Assembly (NCBI RefSeq): GCF_025244905.1
Contig: NZ_CP104285.1
Coordinates: 186,001-250,000, forward strand
Source of the DNA: Enterobacter mori
Lineage (GTDB): Bacteria; Pseudomonadota; Gammaproteobacteria; Enterobacterales; Enterobacteriaceae
Length of the DNA stretch: 64,000 nucleotides
Direction of reading: 5' to 3'
Shown: positions 51,778-63,510 of the stretch, piece by piece
How positions within the stretch are numbered: the stretch's first letter is position 1
Layout of the letters: each line of letters begins with the position of its first letter
Notes under the pieces: model-generated
Databases searched by the model: none
Told to the model about the DNA's origin: nothing
The model's input: only the letters and a program-made list of their open reading frames with translations
Program-made: the position numbers and the translations under genes

Positions 51778-53322
51778 TCACACACTGTCAGACGTATGAA
51801 CGATACGATTTTTTCCCTGCTGTTTTGCCATGTAAAGCGCGCCATCGACGCTGCCTACAAAGTGTTCCAGCGGCTCGAAGTGCCATTCCCCCAGGCCCGC
51901 ACTGAACGTCACGTGCAGGTTTTCCTCACGCCAGACGCGCCGTTCCACGGTGGTGCGCCAGGCTTCCAGCAGCGCGTGAGCGGTAGCGATCGGCTCCGTA
52001 TGGAAGATCACCGCGAACTCTTCGCCGCCGTAGCGGTAAACAGAGATGTGATGGGGCTGCATGATCTGGATCCCCTCGCGGGCAACGTTACGCAAAACGA
52101 TATCGCCGCTCAGGTGTCCCCAGGTGTCATTAATGGATTTGAAGTTATCGATATCGATCAGGGCCAGCGCGAAAGGTTGATGGGCGTTCAGCAGTTCATC
52201 CACATCGTTGTCGAAAGCACGGCGGTTTTTACAGCCCGTTAATGCATCATGGGTTGCCTGACGCACATAGGCCTGTTCACGCTCTTTGTTTGACTGAATG
52301 GTATGGCTGAGCATCGCCTCAAGGCGCGGGGCCTGGCTGACATCCCCGGTTTTGATGGCGTTGATAATATTCATCAGCACGGTACGGGAAGCATGGCGCA
52401 GGTACAAACCAAACAGAATGATGATAATGGCCGCTAGTGCAAATCCCCAACTGACAACAACGGTTTCGTGCCGGGTAATGGCGGTAAGCGTGGCGTCGGA
52501 TACCCGATAAATAACAAACCAATCCGGGTTGGTGAAGGAGTAGTAGTAATACCAGGATTTGCTTTTTGGGTCGAATAAATGGCCTTCGCCGCTGGTCATT
52601 TTGTCCATCAGCGCTTCGCTGACGTACGGTTTAAAGAGCGCGCCCGTGTCCGGGTGAAGTACCACGGTACCATCGCGTTCGACGACGAAAAATTCACCCT
52701 GTACGGGTGCCACCATTTGACGGAGGGTGTATCCCATAGAGGTCAAATCGAGATGAAAAGCGAGCGTTCCCTTCAGCCTGCCTTCGGGGGAAATCACCGG
52801 TTTGTAGAGGGTGACGGTTGGATGGTCGGTGAAATAGTCCATATAGGGGCTGGTATAGTGGCTAAAGATACTGGCCTCTGCCTGGCCTATAAACCACGGG
52901 CGGGTTCGCGCGTCGAATGTCTTGCTCTTTTCCGTTGGAAGCACTTCCGGCGCGCGCAGATAATGCCCCTGCGTGTCTGTCAAAGAGATGGACGACACGG
53001 TCGGCATCAGGTTTTGCAAATGCATTAACATCTGCAGCCCTTGTGTCGGATCGGCGTTGACTGTCTGATTCAACCGATCGTTGCGCGAAAAATACATCGC
53101 TGCACGCCCCAGAATATAGTCGTTTTCACGCAGGATGGATTCGGTATAGTTCACCGCCAGGTTATGGGTGAAATTGCCATTAATTTTATGATAATCCTCC
53201 AGAAATTCCTTTCTCTGAGAAAGCGTAACCAACACGGCGATCAGCGCGAAGCTGCAGAGGATCCCCGCAAAGCTGACCATAATCGGCCGGGTGAATGAGA
53301 GCTTTTTACTGTGAAGTGCCAT
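51778..53322 (-). CDS. Membrane-bound diguanylate cyclase (dCache-GGDEF)
   Basis: This 514-residue sensor is predicted to make cyclic di-GMP. TM1 spans about residues 14-34 (MVSFAGILCSFALIAVLVTL). A periplasmic double-Cache domain of about 250 residues follows, with DARTRPWFIGQA and HYTSPYMDY typical of dCache ligand domains. TM2 is at about 290-308. The cytosolic GGDEF domain has HDALTGCKNRRAF and the active site RYGGEEF, so it should be catalytic. The RxxD inhibitory site expected five residues before GGEEF is absent (PHHI). The ligand and target are unknown. E. coli K-12 lacks it here. Confidence 0.9.
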   Translation of the reverse strand: MALHSKKLSFTRPIMVSFAGILCSFALIAVLVTLSQRKEFLEDYHKINGNFTHNLAVNYTESILRENDYILGRAAMYFSRNDRLNQTVNADPTQGLQMLMHLQNLMPTVSSISLTDTQGHYLRAPEVLPTEKSKTFDARTRPWFIGQAEASIFSHYTSPYMDYFTDHPTVTLYKPVISPEGRLKGTLAFHLDLTSMGYTLRQMVAPVQGEFFVVERDGTVVLHPDTGALFKPYVSEALMDKMTSGEGHLFDPKSKSWYYYYSFTNPDWFVIYRVSDATLTAITRHETVVVSWGFALAAIIIILFGLYLRHASRTVLMNIINAIKTGDVSQAPRLEAMLSHTIQSNKEREQAYVRQATHDALTGCKNRRAFDNDVDELLNAHQPFALALIDIDNFKSINDTWGHLSGDIVLRNVAREGIQIMQPHHISVYRYGGEEFAVIFHTEPIATAHALLEAWRTTVERRVWREENLHVTFSAGLGEWHFEPLEHFVGSVDGALYMAKQQGKNRIVHTSDSV

Positions 53323-53573
53323 GAGCTGTAGATTAATCCAGATGATGAATACGTTACGCCTGCCGATGTCCTCTCAGCTTAGTCGCTGTCCTGAGGTTAG
53401 TAGCGAATTATACGGAACAGGATTTCAGGCAAGATGATTTATCTTAAGAATCATTAAGGAATTACTTATTATTTTTATTTTTTCAACTTTTGTTTTGTTT
53501 GGGCGGAGGCAGGGCGAAACGAGGAAGAAGCTTTTCGCCCTGGACAGCATCCGTTGCTGACGAAAGCAGAATA
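53323..53573. other. Upstream region of the diguanylate cyclase
   Basis: A reverse-strand TATAAT (53407-53412) is a probable -10 for the cyclase; the -35 is weak. A very A/T-rich stretch at 53455-53500 (TTATTATTTTTATTTTTTCAAC) lies between the cyclase promoter and the thiH end. No gene is seen here. Confidence 0.45.
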
Positions 53574-53606
53574 GAAAAACCGGGCACCTGTTCACAACTG
53601 CCCGGT
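53574..53606 (-). terminator. Terminator of the thi operon
   Basis: On the reverse strand ACCGGGCA / TGCCCGGT with a 12-nt loop is followed by TTTTTCT. It lies about 50 nt beyond the thiH stop. Confidence 0.88.
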
Positions 53607-53656
53607 GTTTATCTCTGAAGACGCCTCGTCATTTTTTTCTGTATTTACAGCACATT

Positions 53657-54790
53657 TCAACGTAATTGCGAGGCGCGTCCCAGCCAGCTGTCCCAGTCTT
53701 TCCAGACAGGCTGAAGCCCCTGGACCATCAGCGCTTCAGCGACGGCTTCCGGACGTCGTGCATCGTGTGGCGCAAACTGCTCCAGCTCCGAACGATCGTC
53801 GGCGTAACCACCCGGCTGCGTTTTGGAAAACGCGCTGACGTTGTTAATCGCAAGCGGGATAACGCGATCGCGAAACGCCGGGGATTCACGCGTTGAGAGC
53901 GATAATTCAACGTCCGGGGCGAGCAGGCGAAACGCGCAGATGGTTTGTACCAGCTGGCGCTCATCCATCACCGAGGCCGGTTCAACGCCGCCTGTACACG
54001 GACGCAATCTGGGGAAAGAGATGGAGTAGCGACTCTGCCAGTAATGCTGCTGGAGCCACAGCAGATGTTCCGCCACCATATAGTTATCCACTCGCCAGTT
54101 GTCTGAAAGCCCTGTCAGTGCGCCGAGGCCGATTTTGTCGATCCCGGCGCGTCCCAGCCTGTCCGGCGTTTCCAGCCGGAAGAAAAAGTCCTGCTTTTTC
54201 CCCTTCAGGTGATGCCGGGCGTACGTTGCCTCGTGGTAAGTTTCCTGGTAGACCATGACCCCGTCCAGCCCAAGCGTTTTCAGTTCTGCGTACTCGTCCT
54301 GCGACAGGGGCTGCACTTCCATCTGCAACGACGCAAACTCACGGCGAATAGCCGGAAAATGCTGACGGAAATAGTCCATTCCCACCTTCCCCTGATGTTC
54401 ACCCGTGACCAGCAGAAGATGCTCAAAGCCCATTTCACGAATGGCCGCACACTCGCGCGCAATCTCACCTTCATCGAGGGTTTTACGCTTGATGCGGTTG
54501 CTCATGGAGAAGCCGCAGTAGGTGCAGTCGTTGGCGCACAGATTTGAGAGATAGAGCGGCACGTAGAAGCTCACCGTGTTGCCAAATCGCTGGCGGGTGA
54601 GCCGCTGCGCGCGCTGCGCCATTGGCTCGATGTAGCCGCTGGCCGCCGGTGAAAGCAGGGCCATCATGTCTTCGCGGGTCGGATGACGCGCGTTTAACGC
54701 ACGCTCGACATCCGCCGCCGTTTTGCTGTTGATGCGCAGGGCAATATCGTCCCAGTGGATTTGCCGCCAGCGATCGGTAAACGTGGTCAT
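53657..54790 (-). CDS. thiH: 2-iminoacetate synthase ThiH
   Basis: ThiH is a radical SAM tyrosine lyase that makes dehydroglycine and p-cresol for the thiazole ring of thiamine. It is 377 residues, the E. coli length. The radical SAM cluster motif CxxxCxxC is CANDCTYC, near residue 85. It is the last gene of the thiCEFSGH operon; its ATG overlaps the thiG stop by 1 nt. Confidence 0.96.
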   Translation of the reverse strand: MTTFTDRWRQIHWDDIALRINSKTAADVERALNARHPTREDMMALLSPAASGYIEPMAQRAQRLTRQRFGNTVSFYVPLYLSNLCANDCTYCGFSMSNRIKRKTLDEGEIARECAAIREMGFEHLLLVTGEHQGKVGMDYFRQHFPAIRREFASLQMEVQPLSQDEYAELKTLGLDGVMVYQETYHEATYARHHLKGKKQDFFFRLETPDRLGRAGIDKIGLGALTGLSDNWRVDNYMVAEHLLWLQQHYWQSRYSISFPRLRPCTGGVEPASVMDERQLVQTICAFRLLAPDVELSLSTRESPAFRDRVIPLAINNVSAFSKTQPGGYADDRSELEQFAPHDARRPEAVAEALMVQGLQPVWKDWDSWLGRASQLR

Positions 54791-55557
54791 CAGAGCGCCT
54801 CCAGGAAACCGGTCAGCGGGCTGGTGGCCTGCGCCTGAAAACTGCGGGAGCCGGGGCCAGACTGCCGTGCCAGTAAACCTGACTCCACCGCCAGGCGGAA
54901 CGCGCGCGCCATCGTGACGGGATCGTCAGCCACCGCAATTGCCGTATTCACCAGAACCGCGCTGGCACCCATCTCCAGCGCCTGCGCGGCGTGGCTGGGC
55001 ACGCCGATGCCCGCGTCCACGACCACCGGTACGGTGGCCTGTTCAATGATGATCTCCAGCATCGCGCGCGTCTCCAGCCCCTGATTAGAACCAATGGGAG
55101 CGCCCAGCGGCATGACGGCGGCACAGCCGACCTCTTCCAGCCGTTTACACAGGACAGGATCGGCGCCGCAGTAAGGCAGGACGATAAATCCCTGTTGCAC
55201 CAGCTTTTCTGCTGCTTTCAGCGTTTCAATCGGGTCGGGCAGCAGCCAGCGCGCGTCCGGGTGAATTTCCAGCTTCAGCCAGCGGGTGCCGAGCGCTTCA
55301 CGCGCCAGCTGTGCGGCGAAAATCGCCTCCTCGGCCGTTTTCGCGCCGGAGGTATTCGGTAAAAGCGTAACGCCTGCCTCCAGCAAAGGCACAAGAATGG
55401 CATCGTTATGCTGGCGAAGGTCCACGCGCTTCATCGCCAGCGTCACCAGCTGGCTGCCGCTTTCACGGATGGCATCCACCATCAGCTGTGGCGAGCCGAA
55501 TTTTCCGGTTCCTGTAAACAGATGCGAATCAAAAACTTTATCGGCAATACGTAACAT
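54790..55557 (-). CDS. thiG: Thiazole synthase ThiG
   Basis: ThiG condenses deoxyxylulose-5-phosphate, dehydroglycine and ThiS-thiocarboxylate to the thiazole phosphate. From the ATG at 55557 ([21 protein letters not shown]) it has 255 residues, against 256 in E. coli. The active-site Lys lies in [24 protein letters not shown] and GAPIGSNQG are the phosphate-binding parts of the TIM barrel. The upstream open frame (55 codons) overlaps thiS and is not used. Confidence 0.96.
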   Translation of the reverse strand: MLRIADKVFDSHLFTGTGKFGSPQLMVDAIRESGSQLVTLAMKRVDLRQHNDAILVPLLEAGVTLLPNTSGAKTAEEAIFAAQLAREALGTRWLKLEIHPDARWLLPDPIETLKAAEKLVQQGFIVLPYCGADPVLCKRLEEVGCAAVMPLGAPIGSNQGLETRAMLEIIIEQATVPVVVDAGIGVPSHAAQALEMGASAVLVNTAIAVADDPVTMARAFRLAVESGLLARQSGPGSRSFQAQATSPLTGFLEAL

Positions 55558-55558
55558 C

Positions 55559-55759
55559 TCAGCCCCCTGCGATGACCTGAAACAGCAGGATCTGGTCGCC
55601 TTCATTGACCTGCTGATGTTCCCACTGCTCGCGCGGCAGGATCTGTTGATTGAGCGCCAGTGCTGTTCCCGGCTTGAGCTGGCGCAGCCTTTCGAGCAGC
55701 ACGGCAACGGTAAGTCCGTCATCGCACTTCATTGGCTCATCGTTAAACAGAATGCGCAT
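55559..55759 (-). CDS. thiS: Sulfur carrier protein ThiS
   Basis: This 66-residue ubiquitin-like protein carries sulfur as a C-terminal thiocarboxylate. The C-terminus is LFQVIAGG with the required Gly-Gly. The start at 55759 (MRILFND) matches E. coli. Its 5' end overlaps the thiF 3' end by 17 nt, and the stop is 1 nt from the thiG start. Confidence 0.95.
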   Translation of the reverse strand: MRILFNDEPMKCDDGLTVAVLLERLRQLKPGTALALNQQILPREQWEHQQVNEGDQILLFQVIAGG

Positions 55760-56498
55760 CGCGGCCTCCGCATACCGGGCAGCGGCTGGCGCGATGTAAC
55801 GCCAGATGGCGCCAGCCGCTGGAGCGGGCATCAAACAGCCGCAGCGTATTGCGTTCCGTCTCCATGCCGTTGAGCAGCTTGATGGCCTCCAGTGCCTGCA
55901 GCGTGCCCATCACGCCTACCACAGGGCCAAGAATGCCTGCGGTGCGGCAGTTGCGTTCAGGCTCGGCATCGTCCGGCCACAGGCAGCGATAGCACCCCTG
56001 CGCCCACGGAGGCGTCAGGACCATCATTTGTCCCCCGAAACCGACCGCGCTAGCGGTGATAAGCGGCGTGTTATGTGAGACGCAAGACGCATTGATAGCC
56101 TGACGCGTCGCCATATTGTCCGTGCAGTCCAACACCACATCGGCAAGGGCAACTTCACGCTGCAGGCGTTCACCACTGAGCCGCTCCTGCAGGGCAATCA
56201 GCTCGATATCCGGATTAAGCTGGTTCAGCCGCTGCCGGGTGATCTGTGCTTTCGGCTGGTCGATATCTTCGGTGGTAAAGAGAATTTGCCGCTGCAAATT
56301 GCTGAGGTGGACATCGTCGTCGTCGGCCAGCACCAGCGTACCGATACCTGCACCTGCCAGGTAAAGCGCGGCGGGTGCGCCTAGTCCGCCCAGACCGACA
56401 ATCAGCACCCGGCTGGCGAGCAGTTTTTGCTGTCCGTCGATGGCAATATCTTCCAGCAGGATCTGACGACTGTAGCGCATAAAATCACGATCATTCAT
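55743..56498 (-). CDS. thiF: ThiS adenylyltransferase ThiF
   Basis: ThiF is an E1-like enzyme that adenylates the ThiS C-terminus for sulfur loading. From the ATG at 56498 ([15 protein letters not shown]) it has 251 residues. The nucleotide-binding loop is [19 protein letters not shown]. Zinc ligands are CYRC and CPVCGG, and the conserved Cys lies in ERNCRTAG. It overlaps thiE by 8 nt and thiS by 17 nt. Confidence 0.96.
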   Translation of the reverse strand: MNDRDFMRYSRQILLEDIAIDGQQKLLASRVLIVGLGGLGAPAALYLAGAGIGTLVLADDDDVHLSNLQRQILFTTEDIDQPKAQITRQRLNQLNPDIELIALQERLSGERLQREVALADVVLDCTDNMATRQAINASCVSHNTPLITASAVGFGGQMMVLTPPWAQGCYRCLWPDDAEPERNCRTAGILGPVVGVMGTLQALEAIKLLNGMETERNTLRLFDARSSGWRHLALHRASRCPVCGGRDAHSV

Positions 56499-57125
56499 CG
56501 CCTGCTCCTGCCAGCTGTAACAGCTGTGCGGTCGCGGTCTGCCAGTCTGCGGCCTGGGTGATGGCGCTGACGACGGCAATACTGCCGACGCCGGTATCCA
56601 GCACCGACGGGGCACGTTCGAGGCTGATACCGCCGATGGCGACGGTGGGGTAATCCGCCAGACGTTTAACGTGACTCGCCAACTGCGTCAGCCCCTGCGG
56701 TGCGGATGGCATCTGCTTGGTTTGCGTCGGGAAGACGTGACCCAGCGCGATGTAAGAGGGACGGGCCGCCAGCGCCACGTCGATCTCCATGTCATCGTGT
56801 GTTGAAACGCCAAGACGCAAGCCAGCCTGGCGGATAGCGCTCAGATCCGTTGTTTCCAGGTCCTCCTGACCCAGATGCACGCCATACGCCTGGTGCTTAA
56901 CGGCCAGCCGCCAGTAGTCGTTGATAAACAGGCGTGCGTTATATCGACGCCCCAGCACGATAGCGGTGACCACATCGGCCTCCACCTCTTCGTCGCGTTT
57001 ATCTTTGATGCGCAGCTGGAGGGTGCGAACGCCAGCCTTCAGCAGACGCTCTATCCACTCCACGCTGTCCACTACCGGATAAAGCCCTAAGCGGAAGGGC
57101 ACCGGGGGAAAATCGGGCTGGTACA

Positions 57126-57126
<1 letters not shown>
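56491..57126 (-). CDS. thiE: Thiamine-phosphate synthase ThiE
   Basis: ThiE joins HMP-pyrophosphate and thiazole phosphate into thiamine phosphate. It has 211 residues, the E. coli length. The TIM-barrel residues are visible in [40 protein letters not shown] and [15 protein letters not shown]. Its ATG overlaps the thiC stop by 1 nt. Confidence 0.96.
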
Positions 57127-59024
<1,898 letters not shown>

Positions 59025-59101
59025 TCATTCCAAAAGTGAAGGACATGGCTTGTCAGACGACGGATGAAGCAAGAGAGGATCGCCCTCAGGCGATACAACA
59101 G

Positions 59102-59201
59102 CAGTGTGACTCTTGTTCCCTTCGCAGGTATTAGCCTGATCAGGTTCCGCGGATCCCGAATTAACGGTCTCAGCCCGTGCTTTCACACTGGGCACTCCGA
59201 C
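59102..59201 (-). promoter_or_regulatory. TPP riboswitch (THI element)
   Basis: Read on the reverse strand, the thi-box cores are clear: GCTGAGA after the first arm, then ACCTGATCAGGCTAATACC, then GCGAAGGGAACAAG. The arm order and spacing fit the TPP aptamer. It begins near 59201 and ends about 80 nt before thiC. CAGTGTGA (59183-59190 on the RNA strand) and TCACACTG (59102-59109) are perfectly complementary and may form an expression-platform helix. Confidence 0.93.
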
Positions 59202-59202
59202 A

Positions 59203-59228
59203 AGAAAAATCCCCCTCGTGAGAGGGGC
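59203..59228 (-). terminator. Terminator of rsd
   Basis: On the reverse strand CCCCTC-TCAC-GAGGGG is followed by GATTTTTCTT. It lies between rsd and the thiC riboswitch. A TACAAT at 59234-59239 on the reverse strand could be the thiC -10, which would put this hairpin at the very 5' end of the thi mRNA. Confidence 0.75.
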
Positions 59229-59263
59229 GAATGATTGTAAATTACTCGTTAACGATTAAGAAC

Positions 59264-59761
59264 TCAAGCAGGGCGCGCGACGTTCTCTTCATTGCTGATA
59301 TTTAAGTCATTGTCCAGCACGAGGGCGATCAGCTTATCTTCCAGCGTGAATCGCTCTTCCAGCGCTTCGCCAAGGTCGGAAAGCGCCTGCTGGAACTCAA
59401 GATAGTTATCGTGATCGATGGCGTTCTCAAGCGTGGAATCATAGTAATCCATGATCTGCTGGGTGTTGGCTTCCAGCATCGGACAGAGTTTGCTGGCCGC
59501 TAAATACGGTGTTGTCCCTTCCATTTCGCGGATAATGCGTTCATAAATATTGAAATGGCCGTCGGACAGGTAGTCGACCAGGCTCTGACAAAAATCATCC
59601 AGCGCTTTTTCATTCAGCCGCATAAACGATTCTTTGCCAGGCTTAAGACCGACCAGATTGTAATAAGCCACGAGTAGATGCTTGCGCACATGTAGCCAGC
59701 GATCCACCAGTTTGTTACTTCCTCTAACGCGCTCAGTCAGGCTTTCTAGCTGGTTTAACAT
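59264..59761 (-). CDS. rsd: Regulator of sigma D (anti-sigma-70 factor) Rsd
   Basis: Rsd binds sigma-70 region 4 in stationary phase and frees core polymerase for alternative sigma factors; it also stimulates SpoT when HPr is dephosphorylated. From the ATG at 59761 (MLNQLESLTERVRGSNKLVDRWLHVRKHLL) it has 165 residues (E. coli 158), the difference being in the C-terminal tail. It is all helical. A possible start two codons upstream (59767) cannot be excluded. Confidence 0.93.
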   Translation of the reverse strand: MLNQLESLTERVRGSNKLVDRWLHVRKHLLVAYYNLVGLKPGKESFMRLNEKALDDFCQSLVDYLSDGHFNIYERIIREMEGTTPYLAASKLCPMLEANTQQIMDYYDSTLENAIDHDNYLEFQQALSDLGEALEERFTLEDKLIALVLDNDLNISNEENVARPA

Positions 59762-59856
59762 GGTCAACTCCGCAAGGTTTAGGATTGAATCTGCTTATCC
59801 AAAATGTAACCACAATGCTAACAACATGTCAGTGAAGCGAAGGTAGTGCAATAGAT

Positions 59857-60630
59857 ATGGATCGTATTATTGAAAAATCAGATCTGGGTTGGTGGATCGT
59901 CAGTCACGAACAAAAATTATGGCTGCCCGCCGGTGAAATCCCCCATGGCACGGCGGAAACGTTCGATCTGGTAGGACAAACCGCGCTGTGGATCGGTGAG
60001 TGGCAGGGCGAGCCGGTGTGGTTGATCCAACAAGCGCGTCATCAGGATATGGGATCTGTGCGTCAGGTGCTGGATCAGGATGTCGGTCTGTTCCAGCTGG
60101 CGGGGCGCGGCGTGCAGCTGGCGGAGTTTTACCGCTCGCATAAATACTGCGGCTACTGCGGTCATACCATGCATCCGAGCAAAACCGAGTGGGCGATGCT
60201 CTGCAGCCATTGCCGCGAACGCTATTATCCGCAAATTGCGCCGTGCATTATCGTCGCTATCCGCCGGGAGGATTCCATCCTGCTGGCGCAGCATACTCGT
60301 CATCGCAACGGCATTCACACCGTGCTGGCCGGGTTCGTCGAAGTGGGCGAAACGCTGGAGCAGGCGGTGGCGCGCGAGGTGATGGAAGAGAGCAGTATTA
60401 AGGTGAAGAACCTGCGCTATGTCACCTCCCAGCCCTGGCCGTTCCCGATGTCGCTGATGACCGCGTTTATGGCCGAATACGATAGCGGCGAGATCGTTAT
60501 CGATCGGAAAGAACTGCTGGAAGCGAACTGGTATCGCTATGACGATTTACCGCTGTTACCTCCGCCGGGTACGGTGGCGCGTCGGCTGATAGAAGATACC
60601 GTGGCAATGTGTCGGGCCGAGTATGAGTAG
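59857..60630 (+). CDS. nudC: NAD(+) diphosphatase / mRNA deNADding enzyme NudC
   Basis: NudC hydrolyses NADH and removes NAD caps from RNA. It has 257 residues, as in E. coli. The zinc ribbon is CGYCG ... CSHC (about residues 98-119). The Nudix box is [20 protein letters not shown] followed by the NADH-type SQPWPFPMS motif. It diverges from rsd with a 95-bp gap. Confidence 0.96.
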   Translation: MDRIIEKSDLGWWIVSHEQKLWLPAGEIPHGTAETFDLVGQTALWIGEWQGEPVWLIQQARHQDMGSVRQVLDQDVGLFQLAGRGVQLAEFYRSHKYCGYCGHTMHPSKTEWAMLCSHCRERYYPQIAPCIIVAIRREDSILLAQHTRHRNGIHTVLAGFVEVGETLEQAVAREVMEESSIKVKNLRYVTSQPWPFPMSLMTAFMAEYDSGEIVIDRKELLEANWYRYDDLPLLPPPGTVARRLIEDTVAMCRAEYE

Positions 60631-60668
60631 TGTTACACTGAGGCCATGACGCTTAAGGAACTGCAAAA

Positions 60669-61733
<1,065 letters not shown>

Positions 61734-61742
61734 GGAGTGGTT

Positions 61743-62414
61743 ATGGATCTCGCGTCGCTACGCGCTCAACAAATCGAACTGGCCTCATCGGTGATCCGCG
61801 AGGATCGTCTGGATAAAGATCCCCCGCAGTACATTGGCGGAGCGGACGTCGGATTCGAGCAGGGTGGGGAAGTGACGCGAGCGGCGATGGTGGTACTGAA
61901 ATACCCTTCGCTTGAGCTGGTGGAGTACAAGGTGGCGCGTATCGCGACCACCATGCCGTACATACCGGGCTTTCTCTCCTTTCGCGAATATCCCGCGCTG
62001 CTGGCAGCGTGGGAGCAACTCTCGCAAAAACCTGACCTGCTGTTTGTTGATGGACACGGTATTTCACACCCGCGCCGTTTAGGCGTTGCCAGCCACTTTG
62101 GGCTGCTGGTGGATGTGCCGACCATCGGCGTTGCCAAGAAACGCCTGTGCGGCGCGTTTGAACCTCTCTCCGCCGAGCCGGGCGCGCTGGCGCCGCTTAT
62201 CCATAAAGGTGAGCAGTTAGCGTGGGTCTGGCGCAGCAAGGCGCGCTGTAACCCGCTCTTTATCGCTACCGGCCATCGGGTGAGCATGGACAGCGCCCTG
62301 GCGTGGGTACAGCGCTGCATGAAGGGCTACCGCTTACCGGAGCCGACGCGCTGGGCCGATGCTGTCGCCTCCTCGCGTCCGGCATTCATTCGTTGGCAGG
62401 AAATTCAGCCGTGA
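61743..62414 (+). CDS. nfi: Endonuclease V
   Basis: Endonuclease V nicks DNA near deaminated bases, mainly hypoxanthine. From the ATG at 61743 ([21 protein letters not shown]), with AAGGAG before it, it has 223 residues, the E. coli length. Metal-binding acidic residues lie in GGADVGFEQ and [13 protein letters not shown]. The [13 protein letters not shown] wedge that reads the lesion is conserved. Confidence 0.96.
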   Translation: MDLASLRAQQIELASSVIREDRLDKDPPQYIGGADVGFEQGGEVTRAAMVVLKYPSLELVEYKVARIATTMPYIPGFLSFREYPALLAAWEQLSQKPDLLFVDGHGISHPRRLGVASHFGLLVDVPTIGVAKKRLCGAFEPLSAEPGALAPLIHKGEQLAWVWRSKARCNPLFIATGHRVSMDSALAWVQRCMKGYRLPEPTRWADAVASSRPAFIRWQEIQP

Positions 62415-62455
62415 TTCAGGTAAACTGCGGCTAATTTTCGATTCGAGACATCATC

Positions 62456-63046
62456 ATGTTACAAAACCCGATTCATCTGCGCCTTGAGAAGCTGGAAAGC
62501 TGGCAGCACGTGACGTTTATGGCTTGCCTGTGCGAGCGCATGTATCCCAACTATGCCGCGTTCTGCAAGCAGACGGCGTTTGGCGAAGGCCAGATTTATC
62601 GTCGTATCCTGGATTTAATCTGGGAGACGCTGACGGTCAAAGACGCGAAGGTGAACTTTGACACTCAGCTTGAAAAGCTGGAAGAGGCGATCCCGGTAGC
62701 GGATGATTTCGACCTGTACGGTGTCTACCCGGCTATTGATGCCTGCGTGGCCTTGAGCGAGCTGATCCACTCCCGTCTGAGTGGAGAAACGCTGGAGCAC
62801 GCCATCGAAGTCAGTAAAGCATCCATTACCACCGTCGCGATGCTGGAAATGACCCAGGAAGGTCGTGAAATGACCGACGAAGAGCTGCGTGCCAACCCGG
62901 CGGTTGAACAGGAATGGGACATCCAGTGGGAAATTTTCCGCCTGCTGGCAGAGTGCGAAGAACGCGATATCGAGCTGATAAAAGGGCTGCGCGCGGACTT
63001 ACGTGAGGCCGGCGAGAGCAATATTGGTATAATTTTTAACCAATGA
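62456..63046 (+). CDS. yjaG: DUF416 protein YjaG
   Basis: YjaG is a conserved gammaproteobacterial cytosolic protein of unknown function. It has 196 residues, the E. coli length. It is helical and acidic, with no motif that I recognise beyond the DUF416 pattern (FMACLCERMYPNYAAF, YPAIDACVALSELIHS). It lies between nfi and hupA, as in E. coli. Confidence 0.92.
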   Translation: MLQNPIHLRLEKLESWQHVTFMACLCERMYPNYAAFCKQTAFGEGQIYRRILDLIWETLTVKDAKVNFDTQLEKLEEAIPVADDFDLYGVYPAIDACVALSELIHSRLSGETLEHAIEVSKASITTVAMLEMTQEGREMTDEELRANPAVEQEWDIQWEIFRLLAECEERDIELIKGLRADLREAGESNIGIIFNQ

Positions 63047-63100
63047 GACAACAAAACGTGATTTAACGCCTGTTTTGTCGCTCCTCGACTCTTCCCTTCT

Positions 63101-63129
63101 GCCCCCCGTCTGGTCTACATTTGGGGGGC
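63101..63129. other. G/C-rich hairpin between yjaG and hupA
   Basis: GCCCCCC / GGGGGGC are perfect arms around a 15-nt loop, followed by a run of seven As on the forward strand. Without Ts it is not a canonical terminator for yjaG. It could end yjaG mRNA in another way or lie in the hupA leader. The hupA promoter was not located with confidence. Confidence 0.4.
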
Positions 63130-63232
63130 GAAAAAAAGTGGCTATCGGTGCGTGTATGCAGGAGAGTGCTTTTTTGGCATTTTCGTCGCACTCGATGCTT
63201 AGCAAGCGATAAACACATTGAAAGGATAACTT

Positions 63233-63505
63233 ATGAACAAGACTCAACTGATTGATGTAATTGCGGACAAGGCTGATCTGTCTAAAGTGCAGGCTAAAGC
63301 TGCTCTGGAATCTACCCTGGCTGCTATTACTGAGTCTCTGAAAGAAGGCGATGCTGTACAACTGGTTGGTTTCGGTACCTTCAAAGTGAACCACCGCGCT
63401 GAGCGTACTGGCCGCAACCCGCAGACCGGTAAAGAAATCAAAATCGCCGCAGCTAACGTGCCGGCATTTGTTTCTGGTAAAGCACTGAAAGACGCAGTTA
63501 AGTAA
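63233..63505 (+). CDS. hupA: DNA-binding protein HU-alpha
   Basis: This 90-residue histone-like nucleoid protein bends DNA as a homodimer or with HupB. The beta-arm signature [28 protein letters not shown] has the intercalating Pro. Codon bias is strong and the SD AAGGA is good. Confidence 0.97.
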   Translation: MNKTQLIDVIADKADLSKVQAKAALESTLAAITESLKEGDAVQLVGFGTFKVNHRAERTGRNPQTGKEIKIAAANVPAFVSGKALKDAVK

Positions 63506-63510
63506 GACGC

